From NCBI GenBank assembly GCA_035557095.1, contig DATMEB010000016.1, positions 1 to 20,942 of the forward strand: a stretch of DNA of 20,942 nt. The letters run 5' to 3'. This stretch comes from JALZDI01 sp035557095 (lineage in GTDB: Bacteria > Actinomycetota > Actinomycetes > Propionibacteriales > Nocardioidaceae). Below the pieces are notes generated by a model. The model was not told the DNA's origin. It made no database searches and saw nothing but the letters and a program-made list of their open reading frames with translations. Positions within the stretch are counted from its first letter, which is position 1. Each line of letters starts with the position of its first letter. Positions 6,380 to 12,827 of this stretch are shown one piece after another. Made by a program: the position numbers and the translations under genes.

Positions 6380-6949
6380 CTAGGCCCCGGCTGCGGCGAG
6401 CAGTCGATCGACTTGTGCGCGGATGTCCTCGGCGTCGAGCTGTGGCGCTCCCACGCCGGTGACCCGGTTGATCAGCAGCCCGTCGAGCAGAGCCAGGAGC
6501 TGTCCGGCGGTCCGCTGTGGGTCGGCGACCTCGGCGATCTCGGCGGCCGAGAGGCGGTCGGCCATCGCGCGGCGGACCTCGGCCCCGTTGGCGCGCAGTA
6601 CCTCTGCCAGCTCGGGGCGGCGGGTGGCCTCGAGGGTCAGCTCGTAGCGGGCGAGGAGACGGTGGCGTCCGGTGGTGGTGACCTGCTCGATGACATCGGT
6701 GAGGTCGTCGACCAAGCCGGGTCGGCCTGGTCCGGAGTGGTCGGGGAACGTGGCGGTGTCGAGCGCGGCGAGTCGCGCCACCACCGCGCTCAGCAGGCTG
6801 GCGCGGGTACGGAAGTAGTACGAGGTCGAGCCCTCCGCAACACCGGCGGCCCGGTCGACTGCACGGTGGGTCAGGCCGCGGCCGCCGGAATGAGCGAGCA
6901 CCGTGATCGCGGCGTCGGCGAGGACCTCCCGACGCGATGACTCCTCCAT
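6380..6949 (-). CDS. TetR-family transcriptional regulator
   Basis: ATG 6949 is preferred over TTG 6955, because AGAGGGGATGG upstream provides a Shine-Dalgarno sequence at good spacing. The 189-residue product begins with the TetR helix-turn-helix: REVLADAAITVLAHSGGRGLTHRAVDRAAGVAEGSTSYYFRTRASLL, about residues 7-53. An alpha-helical ligand and dimerisation domain of ordinary length follows. It is divergent from a membrane-anchored alpha/beta hydrolase, and the 66-bp gap contains two palindromes that overlap both promoters. It is therefore a likely local repressor of itself and the hydrolase. The ligand is unknown. Confidence 0.95.
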   Translation of the reverse strand: MEESSRREVLADAAITVLAHSGGRGLTHRAVDRAAGVAEGSTSYYFRTRASLLSAVVARLAALDTATFPDHSGPGRPGLVDDLTDVIEQVTTTGRHRLLARYELTLEATRRPELAEVLRANGAEVRRAMADRLSAAEIAEVADPQRTAGQLLALLDGLLINRVTGVGAPQLDAEDIRAQVDRLLAAAGA

Positions 6950-6962
6950 CAGCAACCATCCC

Positions 6963-6978
6963 CTCTACTGGTGTAGAG
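6963..6978. promoter_or_regulatory. Candidate TetR operator 1
   Basis: CTCTACTGGTGTAGAG has perfect 6-bp arms around four bases. It lies 14 bp upstream of the tetR ATG. Confidence 0.5.
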
Positions 6979-6987
6979 TACCTGCTA

Positions 6988-6999
6988 CTACAGATGTAG
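6988..6999. promoter_or_regulatory. Candidate TetR operator 2
   Basis: CTACAGATGTAG has perfect 5-bp arms and shares the CTAC...GTAG core with operator 1. The centres are about 23 bp apart, roughly two helical turns. Confidence 0.4.
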
Positions 7000-7015
7000 A
7001 GGGCGAGGGGTGGCC

Positions 7016-8209
7016 ATGTTTGGATTCGTGATCTTCCTGTCGGTGATGGTGCTGTCCGCGCTGGCGGCGTTGCTCGGGCCGACGCGTCCCCGGTGGGTGG
7101 GGGTCGGCGGTGCCCTGCTGGCGACCGGGTGGAACGAGCTGCCGCTGCTGGCACTGCTCCTGCTGGCGCAGTCCACGCTCGTGGCCGTCACCGCTGATGA
7201 TCTGTTGGGCACACCGGCAGGCTGGGGCGTGCTCGCGGTGGCCGTCGGCACCAGTGTGGTCTTCCTGGAGCTGCTGCGACGCGGCTGGCGTGCGCGGGCG
7301 GCCGTGTCACATGCGCTTGGGCACACCTTCGGTGGGGCCAATCAGGTGCGCGGCACGCGACCGGCCTGGCGGACCCTGCTGACCCCGTTCCCGCTCAAGC
7401 CGCGGACGGTGCAGCGGATCGGCAACGTGTCCTACGGCCCGGCCGGTCGCCGCAACCGCCTTGACGTCTACCGCCGCCGCTCCGGAGTGCCGGGAGCGCC
7501 GGTGCTGGTCTACCTGCACGGCGGTGGCTACTTCTCCGGGAGCAAGCGCCGCGAAGCCCGCGCAATGCTGCACCGCTTCGCCGCCCAGGGCTGGATCTGC
7601 GTCAGCGCCACCTACCGGCTGCGCCCCCAGGCGCAGTTCCCCGACCACCTCATCGACGCCAAGCGTGTGCTCGCGTGGGTGCACGAGAACGGCCGCGAGC
7701 TCGGCGCAGACCCGTCGATGCTCGTCATGGCCGGTAGCTCCGCGGGCGGCCACATGACCGCCCTGGCGGCCCTGACCCCGAACGACCCCGCATTCCAGCC
7801 CGGGTTCGAGCACGCCGACACCAGCGTCACCGCGGCGGTGTGTCTGTACGGCTACTACGGCAGCTACTACGGCCACGACCCACTCGAGCGGCCGTCGTCA
7901 TCGCCGCTGCTTCACCGCGCCAGCGCGGCGCCACCGTTCTTCCTCGCCCACGGCGACCGCGACAGCTACGTGCATGTGTCGGGCGCCCAGGCGATGCACC
8001 GCAAGCTGCTGACCGAGTCCGCCGCACCGGTGGTCTACGCGCAGCTGCCCGGGGGCCAGCACGGCTTCGACCTGTTCCGATCCCTACGGTCCGACGCCGT
8101 CGTCGCCGGCATCGAGACCTTCACCACGCGAGTGCTGGCCCAAGCAAAGGTCAACACCAGCAGGGGAGTTGCCGATGGCCTGGAGCATGCACGCGTCGAT
8201 ACCCGCTGA
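7016..8209 (+). CDS. Membrane-anchored alpha/beta hydrolase (esterase/lipase)
   Basis: ATG 7016 has GAGGGG about 5 bp upstream; an in-frame GTG lies at 7010. The N-terminal ~105 residues hold about three membrane helices (FGFVIFLSVMVLSALAALL, ELPLLALLLLAQSTLVAV, WGVLAVAVGTSVVFLELL). The catalytic domain follows. It has the oxyanion motif HGGGYF (about residue 167), the nucleophile elbow GSSAGGH (Ser about 242), the acid in AHGDRDSYVH and the histidine in GGQHGFD. This order fits the hormone-sensitive lipase/BD-FAE type of esterases. The substrate is unknown. The gene is divergent from tetR and probably repressed by it. Confidence 0.93.
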   Translation: MFGFVIFLSVMVLSALAALLGPTRPRWVGVGGALLATGWNELPLLALLLLAQSTLVAVTADDLLGTPAGWGVLAVAVGTSVVFLELLRRGWRARAAVSHALGHTFGGANQVRGTRPAWRTLLTPFPLKPRTVQRIGNVSYGPAGRRNRLDVYRRRSGVPGAPVLVYLHGGGYFSGSKRREARAMLHRFAAQGWICVSATYRLRPQAQFPDHLIDAKRVLAWVHENGRELGADPSMLVMAGSSAGGHMTALAALTPNDPAFQPGFEHADTSVTAAVCLYGYYGSYYGHDPLERPSSSPLLHRASAAPPFFLAHGDRDSYVHVSGAQAMHRKLLTESAAPVVYAQLPGGQHGFDLFRSLRSDAVVAGIETFTTRVLAQAKVNTSRGVADGLEHARVDTR

Positions 8210-8248
8210 CGCGCGATGGGTCGCAGCACTTCGGGACGCCGCCGGGGT

Positions 8249-8827
8249 TCACTTGCGGACCCGGAAGCGCAGGTGCAGGACACGGTCGCCCTCGACGACC
8301 TCGTCGGGATTCTCGAGCAGGACCTGCTTCGAGAGCGGGCCGAAGTAGCGCTTGCCCGTGCCGAACACCACCGGCACCACGTCGAGTGCGACCTCGTCGA
8401 CGAGCCCGGCCTGGAAGATCTGTCCGCCGACGTCACCCGCCGCGATCGAGACGGTCCCGTCCCCGGCGAGCTCCTTGGCGAGGCGGACGGCATCGGTCAC
8501 GTTGTCGACGAAGTGGAACGGCACGTCGGGGTCCCAGCCTTCGGGCGCCGGTCGATGCGAAACGACCACGCAGTGGTCTCCGCCGGGCGACTTGCCTCCC
8601 CAGCCGTCGGTCATGTCGAAGACGTGCCGGCCGACGATCAGCGCGCCGATCGCATCCAGTCTCGGCCGGTAGTAGTCGTGCGACTGCTGGGTGACATGCG
8701 GGCCGTCCTTCTCGTACAGCGGCGTCTCACCGGTCTCGAACCAGTCGAAAAGCGGTCCCACGTCGTCGTTCTCGGTCGCGATGAACCCGTCGACCGACAC
8801 GATTGTCTGCATGGTCACCTTGCTCAT
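8249..8827 (-). CDS. Dihydrofolate reductase-fold (RibD C-terminal domain) protein
   Basis: The 192-residue product shows the RibD-C/DHFR-like pattern: MQTIVSVDGFIATENDDVG at the start, IGALIVGRHVFDMTDGWGG, then IAAGDVGGQIFQAGLVDEVALDVVPVVFGTGKRYF with the Gly-rich NADPH-binding turn. Proteins of this kind are common stand-alone reductases in actinobacteria and are usually not the essential folate enzyme; the substrate is unknown. ATG 8827 is preferred because CAGTAT lies six bases upstream, a leaderless-type -10. A longer in-frame start at 8875 would add 16 unremarkable residues. It lies downstream of a broken AraC regulator and converges with the hydrolase gene. Confidence 0.9.
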   Translation of the reverse strand: MSKVTMQTIVSVDGFIATENDDVGPLFDWFETGETPLYEKDGPHVTQQSHDYYRPRLDAIGALIVGRHVFDMTDGWGGKSPGGDHCVVVSHRPAPEGWDPDVPFHFVDNVTDAVRLAKELAGDGTVSIAAGDVGGQIFQAGLVDEVALDVVPVVFGTGKRYFGPLSKQVLLENPDEVVEGDRVLHLRFRVRK

Positions 8828-8884
8828 GCCCCGATACTGCCCGGCGACGGCGTGAGCTGGCTTGTAGAAAATCAAACCCGGCGA

Positions 8885-9711
8885 TCAAACGGACGGCAGG
8901 AGCCCGACGTTGAGAGCGCTGCCGGGATGCTCGGCGGCGAAGCGGCGGCGCAGGTCGAGATACCCCGTGGGCGTGAGCCCAGTGAACTGCCGCAGCTCCT
9001 GGTTGAAGTGCGGCTGGTCGTGGTAGCCGGCCCGATGCGCGACCTCCGCCCAGTCGACTTCGCAGGCCGGGTCGATCGAACTGACGACCCTGGCGAAGCG
9101 GTACGTTCGCGCGAGACGCTTCGGCGTGACCCCCACCAGGTGCTTGAACTGCGCGGCGAGATGCGTGCCACTGACGCCGGCCTCCTCGGTCAGGCTGGCG
9201 ATGGAGAGGCTGCCCGCGCGGCGGCTGATCTGGGTGCTCGTGTCGTGCACGAGTCCGAGCCCGGCCATCGGCCGCAGGTGCGCCAGGAGCGCGGCTTCGA
9301 GGAGGTCCAGCATGGCCCCCGGTGTCGCGGCGCTGTCGAGCCGGTCGGCGAGCTCCGTGGCCATGGCGCCCCAGACCGCCTCGACGGGCACCGGCAGACC
9401 GAGCATCGCCGCCGGCACACCGGTGAGCGGCGCCAGTCCCCACGGCTTGAATGTACGCCTACCGACCTCGTGTACCGGGGGTACTCGAAGTCCTTCCGAC
9501 AGGTCTGCGTCGCCCACACGCACCCGTGCGCGAAGTCCTCGCTCCCACCCGGATGGATCACTCGGAACGGGGCTGCGAGGTTGATGATCACCAGCGCCGA
9601 GGGCATCGGCGGGATCGTGAGCCGCGGGTACGGCGGTGTGCCGTCGAGGTAGTAGAGGTCGTCCACGATGGGCGCCAGCGACGGCGCCGGCGCCCGGGCG
9701 ACGTACTCCAT
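8885..9711 (-). pseudogene. AraC-family regulator interrupted by a one-base deletion
   Basis: The N-terminal half is in one frame from ATG 9711 (VARAPAPSLAPIVDDLYYL, PPMPSALVIINLAAPFRV, TRSVGVH). The C-terminal half continues in the next frame (FKPWGLAPLTGVPAAMLG onward) and ends at TGA 8885. A missing base near 9452 joins them: with one extra base the protein would read SVGVHFKPWGLAP, the usual motif of this family. The C-terminus has both AraC helix-turn-helices (IASLTEEAGVSGTHLAAQFKHLVG and VAHRAGYHDQPHFNQELRQFTGLTP). All other parts look intact, so this is a recent mutation or a sequencing error. GATACT six bases before ATG 9711 is a likely leaderless -10. It probably regulates the reductase gene downstream. 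Confidence 0.85.
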
Positions 9712-9812
9712 CCGCCAAGTATCACGGCATCAGCACGTGCCGCGCGAGGGGCGATCCTTCGCGCATGAAAATGCCCAGCCTCAAAGGCATCCCCGGATTT
9801 GGCCGAATTCCG

Positions 9813-10220
9813 TCAATCCCAGAGATCGGCGCTGACGGCGCTCCCGTCAGTCGTGGTGACGTAGAACTCTGCCCGGTTGTTGCTGCCGTCGACGTATTTG
9901 CCGAGGTTGCTGATCACCGTGCATCCAGAACCCACCCAGATGGCCGGCTGCTCGTCGGGGTTCGATCCGGCGTCGTACTCGTCCAGTGAGTAATACTCGT
10001 TCTCGGTGCTGGCGGAATTGACGCAGACCTTGAAGCTGCCGCCACCGGAGTACACGGCGCCGGTGCCGTACGGCCAGTACTCGGAGTTTCTGCTGTGGAA
10101 GTCACGATTTCCCCGGTAGTCCCAATCCCCCGCTCCTGCCTGGGCGGTTGCCATCGGCAGAACGGAGAATGCGGCGGCCACGATCACGCCGATCGACAAC
10201 CTGGTTCTACCTCGCCTCAT
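9813..10220 (-). CDS. Small secreted protein with one likely disulfide
   Basis: The 135-residue product begins with a Sec signal peptide (MRRGRTRLSIGVIVAAAFSVLPMATAQA) with predicted cleavage after A28. The mature ~107 residues are rich in Gly, Asn, Ser, Tyr and Trp, contain exactly two cysteines (C66, C100), and are acidic. Sequence such as NNRAEFYVTTTDGS looks like a small beta-rich extracellular domain. I do not recognise an enzyme motif. ATG 10220 follows GGAAGGTGAC, a good Shine-Dalgarno sequence. It is divergent from the CGNR regulator across a comparatively AT-rich 244-bp region, which may point to different ancestry or heavy regulation. It could be a substrate of the disulfide pair at 2127-3357; that is speculative. 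Confidence 0.8.
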   Translation of the reverse strand: MRRGRTRLSIGVIVAAAFSVLPMATAQAGAGDWDYRGNRDFHSRNSEYWPYGTGAVYSGGGSFKVCVNSASTENEYYSLDEYDAGSNPDEQPAIWVGSGCTVISNLGKYVDGSNNRAEFYVTTTDGSAVSADLWD

Positions 10221-10263
10221 TTGTCACCTTCCGTCAATATCAAGTATTTGGGATCACGCAGCT

Positions 10264-10305
10264 CTATTTCGTCCGCCGGCTTGTTTGATGTCCGAGGCGA
10301 AATAG
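10264..10305. repeat. Inverted repeat upstream of the secreted-protein gene
   Basis: CTATTTCG (10264-10271) and CGAAATAG (10298-10305) are perfect 8-bp arms separated by 26 bp. It lies 44-85 bp upstream of the secreted-protein start, so it may be an operator pair. Confidence 0.4.
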
Positions 10306-10393
10306 GGGCAGAAGCTACGACGCAGTGACCTACGGCCCAGCCGAGACCGGACCGCTTCGCCAGTGGACGTCGCTCGCAACACCCCACCACACG

Positions 10394-10432
10394 GTGACTA
10401 ATGCGTCAAGACAGATAAATGTCATTAGTCAC
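10394..10432. promoter_or_regulatory. Inverted operator half-sites upstream of the CGNR gene
   Basis: GTGACTAATG (10394-10403) and CATTAGTCAC (10423-10432) are perfect 10-bp arms with a 19-bp spacer. A third copy, CATTAGCCAC (9 of 10), lies at 10455-10464 touching the start codon. Confidence 0.6.
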
Positions 10433-10451
10433 ACGTTGACCATCCGGCCAC

Positions 10452-10464
10452 TACCATTAGCCAC
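10452..10464 (+). promoter_or_regulatory. -10 box and third half-site at the CGNR start
   Basis: TACCAT (10452-10457) is a TANNNT box seven bases before ATG 10465, with no Shine-Dalgarno sequence, suggesting a leaderless transcript. It overlaps CATTAGCCAC (10455-10464), so a bound repressor would block it. Confidence 0.45.
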
Positions 10465-11064
10465 ATGTTCACCCTCCCCTCGATCCCGTCGATCCTTCTC
10501 ACCGAGCCGGTGGCGTTGGACCTGGTGAACACCCGCTTCCACCTCCCTGAAGGCTGGATGGACCTGCTGGACGACCCTGAGCACCGCACCGAGTGGCTGA
10601 CCGCGGAGTCCGCGCGACTGGGCATCGTCGCGACTCCTGTCGCCGCGCGCAGCGAGAAGGTCGCTGCCGCGATCAAGACAGTGCGGGAGCACGTCGCAGC
10701 TGCCATCGAACCGGCACGCCAGGGCAGGAAGCCGCCGGCCCGCGCGCTCTCTGGTCTCAACGGGGCACTACGCGCGGCACCGGCCGTACCGCAAGCGCGA
10801 TGGGATGGCAGCACCGTCGTCGCCACCAGCGACCGCGCCGGCCCCCTTTCCCTCCGCCTTGCAGCCGGCTTCGCCGAAGCCGCGGTGGAGCTCTTCGCCG
10901 ACCCGGCCATCCGCAGGGTGCGCCGCTGCGACGCCCCCAGCTGCGTGATCCTGTTCTTGCCCCGCAACCCCAACCGCCGCTGGTGCACACCGACCGTGTG
11001 CGGCAACCGAGCCCGCGTCGCCCGGTACTACCTACGGCACAAACCCGCGCAGGCGAACGGCTAG
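10465..11064 (+). CDS. CGNR zinc-finger (ABATE domain) regulatory protein
   Basis: The 199-residue product has the ABATE-type N-terminal domain (PVALDLVNTRFHLPEGWMDLLDDPEHRTEWL) and a C-terminal CGNR zinc finger. The finger is VRRCDAPSCVILFLPRNPNRRWCTPTVCGNRARVARYYLRH, where four cysteines in C-x4-C...C-x4-C form bind zinc and the CGNR signature follows. Members are predicted stress-related transcription regulators of actinobacteria. No RBS is present and a TANNNT -10 lies seven bases upstream, so the start at 10465 is likely leaderless. Three copies of a 10-bp half-site overlap its promoter, suggesting autoregulation. The divergent secreted-protein gene may be a target. Confidence 0.93.
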   Translation: MFTLPSIPSILLTEPVALDLVNTRFHLPEGWMDLLDDPEHRTEWLTAESARLGIVATPVAARSEKVAAAIKTVREHVAAAIEPARQGRKPPARALSGLNGALRAAPAVPQARWDGSTVVATSDRAGPLSLRLAAGFAEAAVELFADPAIRRVRRCDAPSCVILFLPRNPNRRWCTPTVCGNRARVARYYLRHKPAQANG

Positions 11065-11101
11065 CCAACGGCTAGCCATGAGGCGCCCCCGCCTGCGGGT
11101 T
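11042..11101 (+). terminator. Bulged hairpin with tandem 11-bp repeat over the CGNR stop
   Basis: AACCCGCGCAGGCG (11042-11055) can pair with CGCCTGCGGGTT (11090-11101), leaving a 2-nt bulge. Inside, AACGGCTAGCC is repeated exactly at 11056-11066 and 11067-11077, each copy holding the palindrome GGCTAGCC; the stop TAG is in the first copy. A smaller hairpin, AGGCG/CGCCT, lies at 11081-11094. It may serve as terminator. Confidence 0.4.
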
Positions 11102-11152
11102 CTGTCAGCAGCCCTCGAATCCCTGGCCGAACCGCTCTGCCCTCGTCAGGGG

Positions 11153-11229
11153 TGGCGCGCCCGGCAGGATTCGAACCTGCGACCCGCGGATTAGAAGTCC
11201 GCCGCTCTATCCAGCTGAGCTACGGGCGC
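11153..11229 (-). tRNA. tRNA-Arg (anticodon TCT)
   Basis: The minus strand folds as a cloverleaf. The acceptor GCGCCCG pairs with CGGGCGC, the D-arm has TAGCTCAGCTGGATAGAGC, the anticodon stem GCGGA/TCCGC holds the loop CTTCTAA (anticodon TCT, reading AGA/AGG), and the T-arm has AGGTTCGAATCCT. The discriminator G is followed by an encoded CCA (11153-11155), unlike the tRNA-His in this window. Arg AGA/AGG codons are rare in such GC-rich genomes. Confidence 0.96.
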
Positions 11230-11300
11230 CCGGAGCACCATCCTCGCATCGAGGGCGGGACCGCGCGCAAAGGAGGAAGCCACCCGTACGCCGTGGAGGG

Positions 11301-12728
11301 TCAGCCGCGCCGCGCTTCCTCAGTCTCCCTCGCGGCCGGTTCCCGCTCCGGAGTGGGCGCTCCGCGGCGACGCTGACGCCAGACACCGATGCCCAGCACC
11401 CCGACGGCGACCAGCGTGGACAGTGCGACCTGCGATCGGGCCTCGGAATCGAAGAGCATCATCACCAGCACAGAGCACATGGCCGCGATCGCGAGCCAGG
11501 TGAGCCACGGGTACGCCCACATCCGCAGCCGGAGTCGCTCCGGCTCGTCGCGCTCCAGCCGGCGCCGCATCCGCAGCTGGGAGACCGCGATGACCAGGTA
11601 GGCGTACAGGGCAACGGCACCGGAGCCGTTGACGAGGAAGAGGAACACCGTGTCCGGCGAGGTGTAGTTGAAGACCACGGCCACGTAGCCGAACGCCACC
11701 GAGGCCCAGATAGCCGCTCGCGGCACCCCTCGCCCGGACAACCGCATGAACGCACGCGGGGCGTCTCCTCGCTGGGCCAGGGAGAAGGCCATCCGCGATG
11801 CGGTGTACAGCCCCGAGTTGAGGCACGAGAGCACGGCCGTCAGCACGACGAAGTCCATGATGACCGCCGCGCCGGGTACGCCGATCCGATCGAGGACGGC
11901 GACGTACGGGCTGGCGCCGACCTGGCCGGAGTCCCACGGGAGCAGGGTCACCACCACCGCGATCGACCCGAGGTAGAAGACGATGATCCGCCAGACGACG
12001 CTGTTCACCGCCTTGGTCACGGCACGCTCCGGCTGCGGGTTCTCGCTGGCGGCGATCGTGACGATCTCGGCTCCGATGAACGAGAACATCACCACGAGGA
12101 TCCCCGCGAATATCGCCTCGGTCCCTTGAGGGAAGAAACCGCCCTGGTGCAGCAGGTTCGACGTGCCCACCGGCTCGGTCCCCGGCAGGAGGCCGAAGAT
12201 CGCGAGGATCCCGATCCCGATGAACGCGATGATCGCGACCACCTTGATGAGAGCGAACCAGAACTCGAACTCCCCGTAGGAGCCCACGGAGTACAGGTTG
12301 GTGGCGGTCAGCAGCACCATGAACAGCAGGGCCCAGGCCCACTGCGGGACCCCCGGGATCCAGCCGGCCGCGATGGTCGCACCGGCGGTGGCCTCCACGG
12401 CCAGGACGACGACCCAGAAGAACCAGTACAGCCAGCCGATGGTGAACCCTGCCCAGCGACCGATCGCACGATCCGCGTACGCGGAGAACGAGCCGGTGTC
12501 CGGGTGCGCCGCGGCCATCTCGCCGAGCATCCGCATGACGAGGACGACCAGCGCGCCGGTGAGCGCGTACGACACCAGAACACCGGGACCCGCCTCGTTG
12601 ATCGCGGCCCCGGAGCCGACGAAGAGCCCGGCGCCGATGACCCCGCCGATGGCGATCATGGACAGGTGCCGGTTCTTGAGGCCCTTCTCCAGTCCCTTTT
12701 CGGTTCCCTGCGCTCCGGTCGGTGACAT
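11301..12728 (-). CDS. APC-superfamily amino acid permease (GabP/AAT type)
   Basis: ATG 12728 has a strong AAAGGAG Shine-Dalgarno sequence; the longer in-frame start at 12770 has none. The 475-residue product has about 12 predicted membrane helices and the APC signature MIAIGGVIGAGLFVGSGAAINEAGPGVLVSYALTG near the N-terminus, which holds the unwound helix-1 substrate site. Further family blocks are MLGEMAAAHPDTGSFSAYADRAIGRWAGFTIGWLYWFFW, FSFIGAEIVTIAASENPQPERAV and SCLNSGLYTASRMAFSLAQRGDAP. These fit the AAT branch (GABA, proline, aromatic or basic amino acids); the exact substrate cannot be fixed. It imports amino acids with protons. An aminopeptidase gene lies 99 bp upstream in the same direction, and a hairpin sits directly before the ribosome-binding site. 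Confidence 0.94.
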   Translation of the reverse strand: MSPTGAQGTEKGLEKGLKNRHLSMIAIGGVIGAGLFVGSGAAINEAGPGVLVSYALTGALVVLVMRMLGEMAAAHPDTGSFSAYADRAIGRWAGFTIGWLYWFFWVVVLAVEATAGATIAAGWIPGVPQWAWALLFMVLLTATNLYSVGSYGEFEFWFALIKVVAIIAFIGIGILAIFGLLPGTEPVGTSNLLHQGGFFPQGTEAIFAGILVVMFSFIGAEIVTIAASENPQPERAVTKAVNSVVWRIIVFYLGSIAVVVTLLPWDSGQVGASPYVAVLDRIGVPGAAVIMDFVVLTAVLSCLNSGLYTASRMAFSLAQRGDAPRAFMRLSGRGVPRAAIWASVAFGYVAVVFNYTSPDTVFLFLVNGSGAVALYAYLVIAVSQLRMRRRLERDEPERLRLRMWAYPWLTWLAIAAMCSVLVMMLFDSEARSQVALSTLVAVGVLGIGVWRQRRRGAPTPEREPAARETEEARRG

Positions 12729-12740
12729 CCGGTCTCCTTT

Positions 12741-12771
12741 CGTGACCCGATGTCTCTCTGCCCGGGTCACG
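12741..12771 (-). promoter_or_regulatory. Hairpin directly before the permease ribosome-binding site
   Basis: Perfect 9-bp arms CGTGACCCG and CGGGTCACG flank a 13-nt loop, and on the minus strand the arm is followed at once by AAAGGAG. It could be an operator, a terminator of the upstream aminopeptidase transcript, or a leader structure affecting translation. Confidence 0.45.
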
Positions 12772-12827
12772 CGCGGACTAACCGGACGAAGTCACAAGAG
12801 GAGCCAGGGAGGGAGTGCCGTGTTGGC

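Noticed and set aside
6258..7154. Long minus-strand frame extending upstream of the Cys-rich ORF through tetR
   Set aside because: The upstream part is out of frame with tetR and Arg/Pro-rich; only the last ~82 codons look like protein.
8216..9652. 478-codon plus-strand frame opposite the reductase and AraC genes
   Set aside because: It mirrors two recognisable minus-strand genes and has no domain; long open antisense frames are expected at this GC content.
12741..12771. Simple intrinsic terminator for the aminopeptidase gene
   Set aside because: There is no T-run and the arm abuts the permease Shine-Dalgarno site; a regulatory reading is kept open instead.
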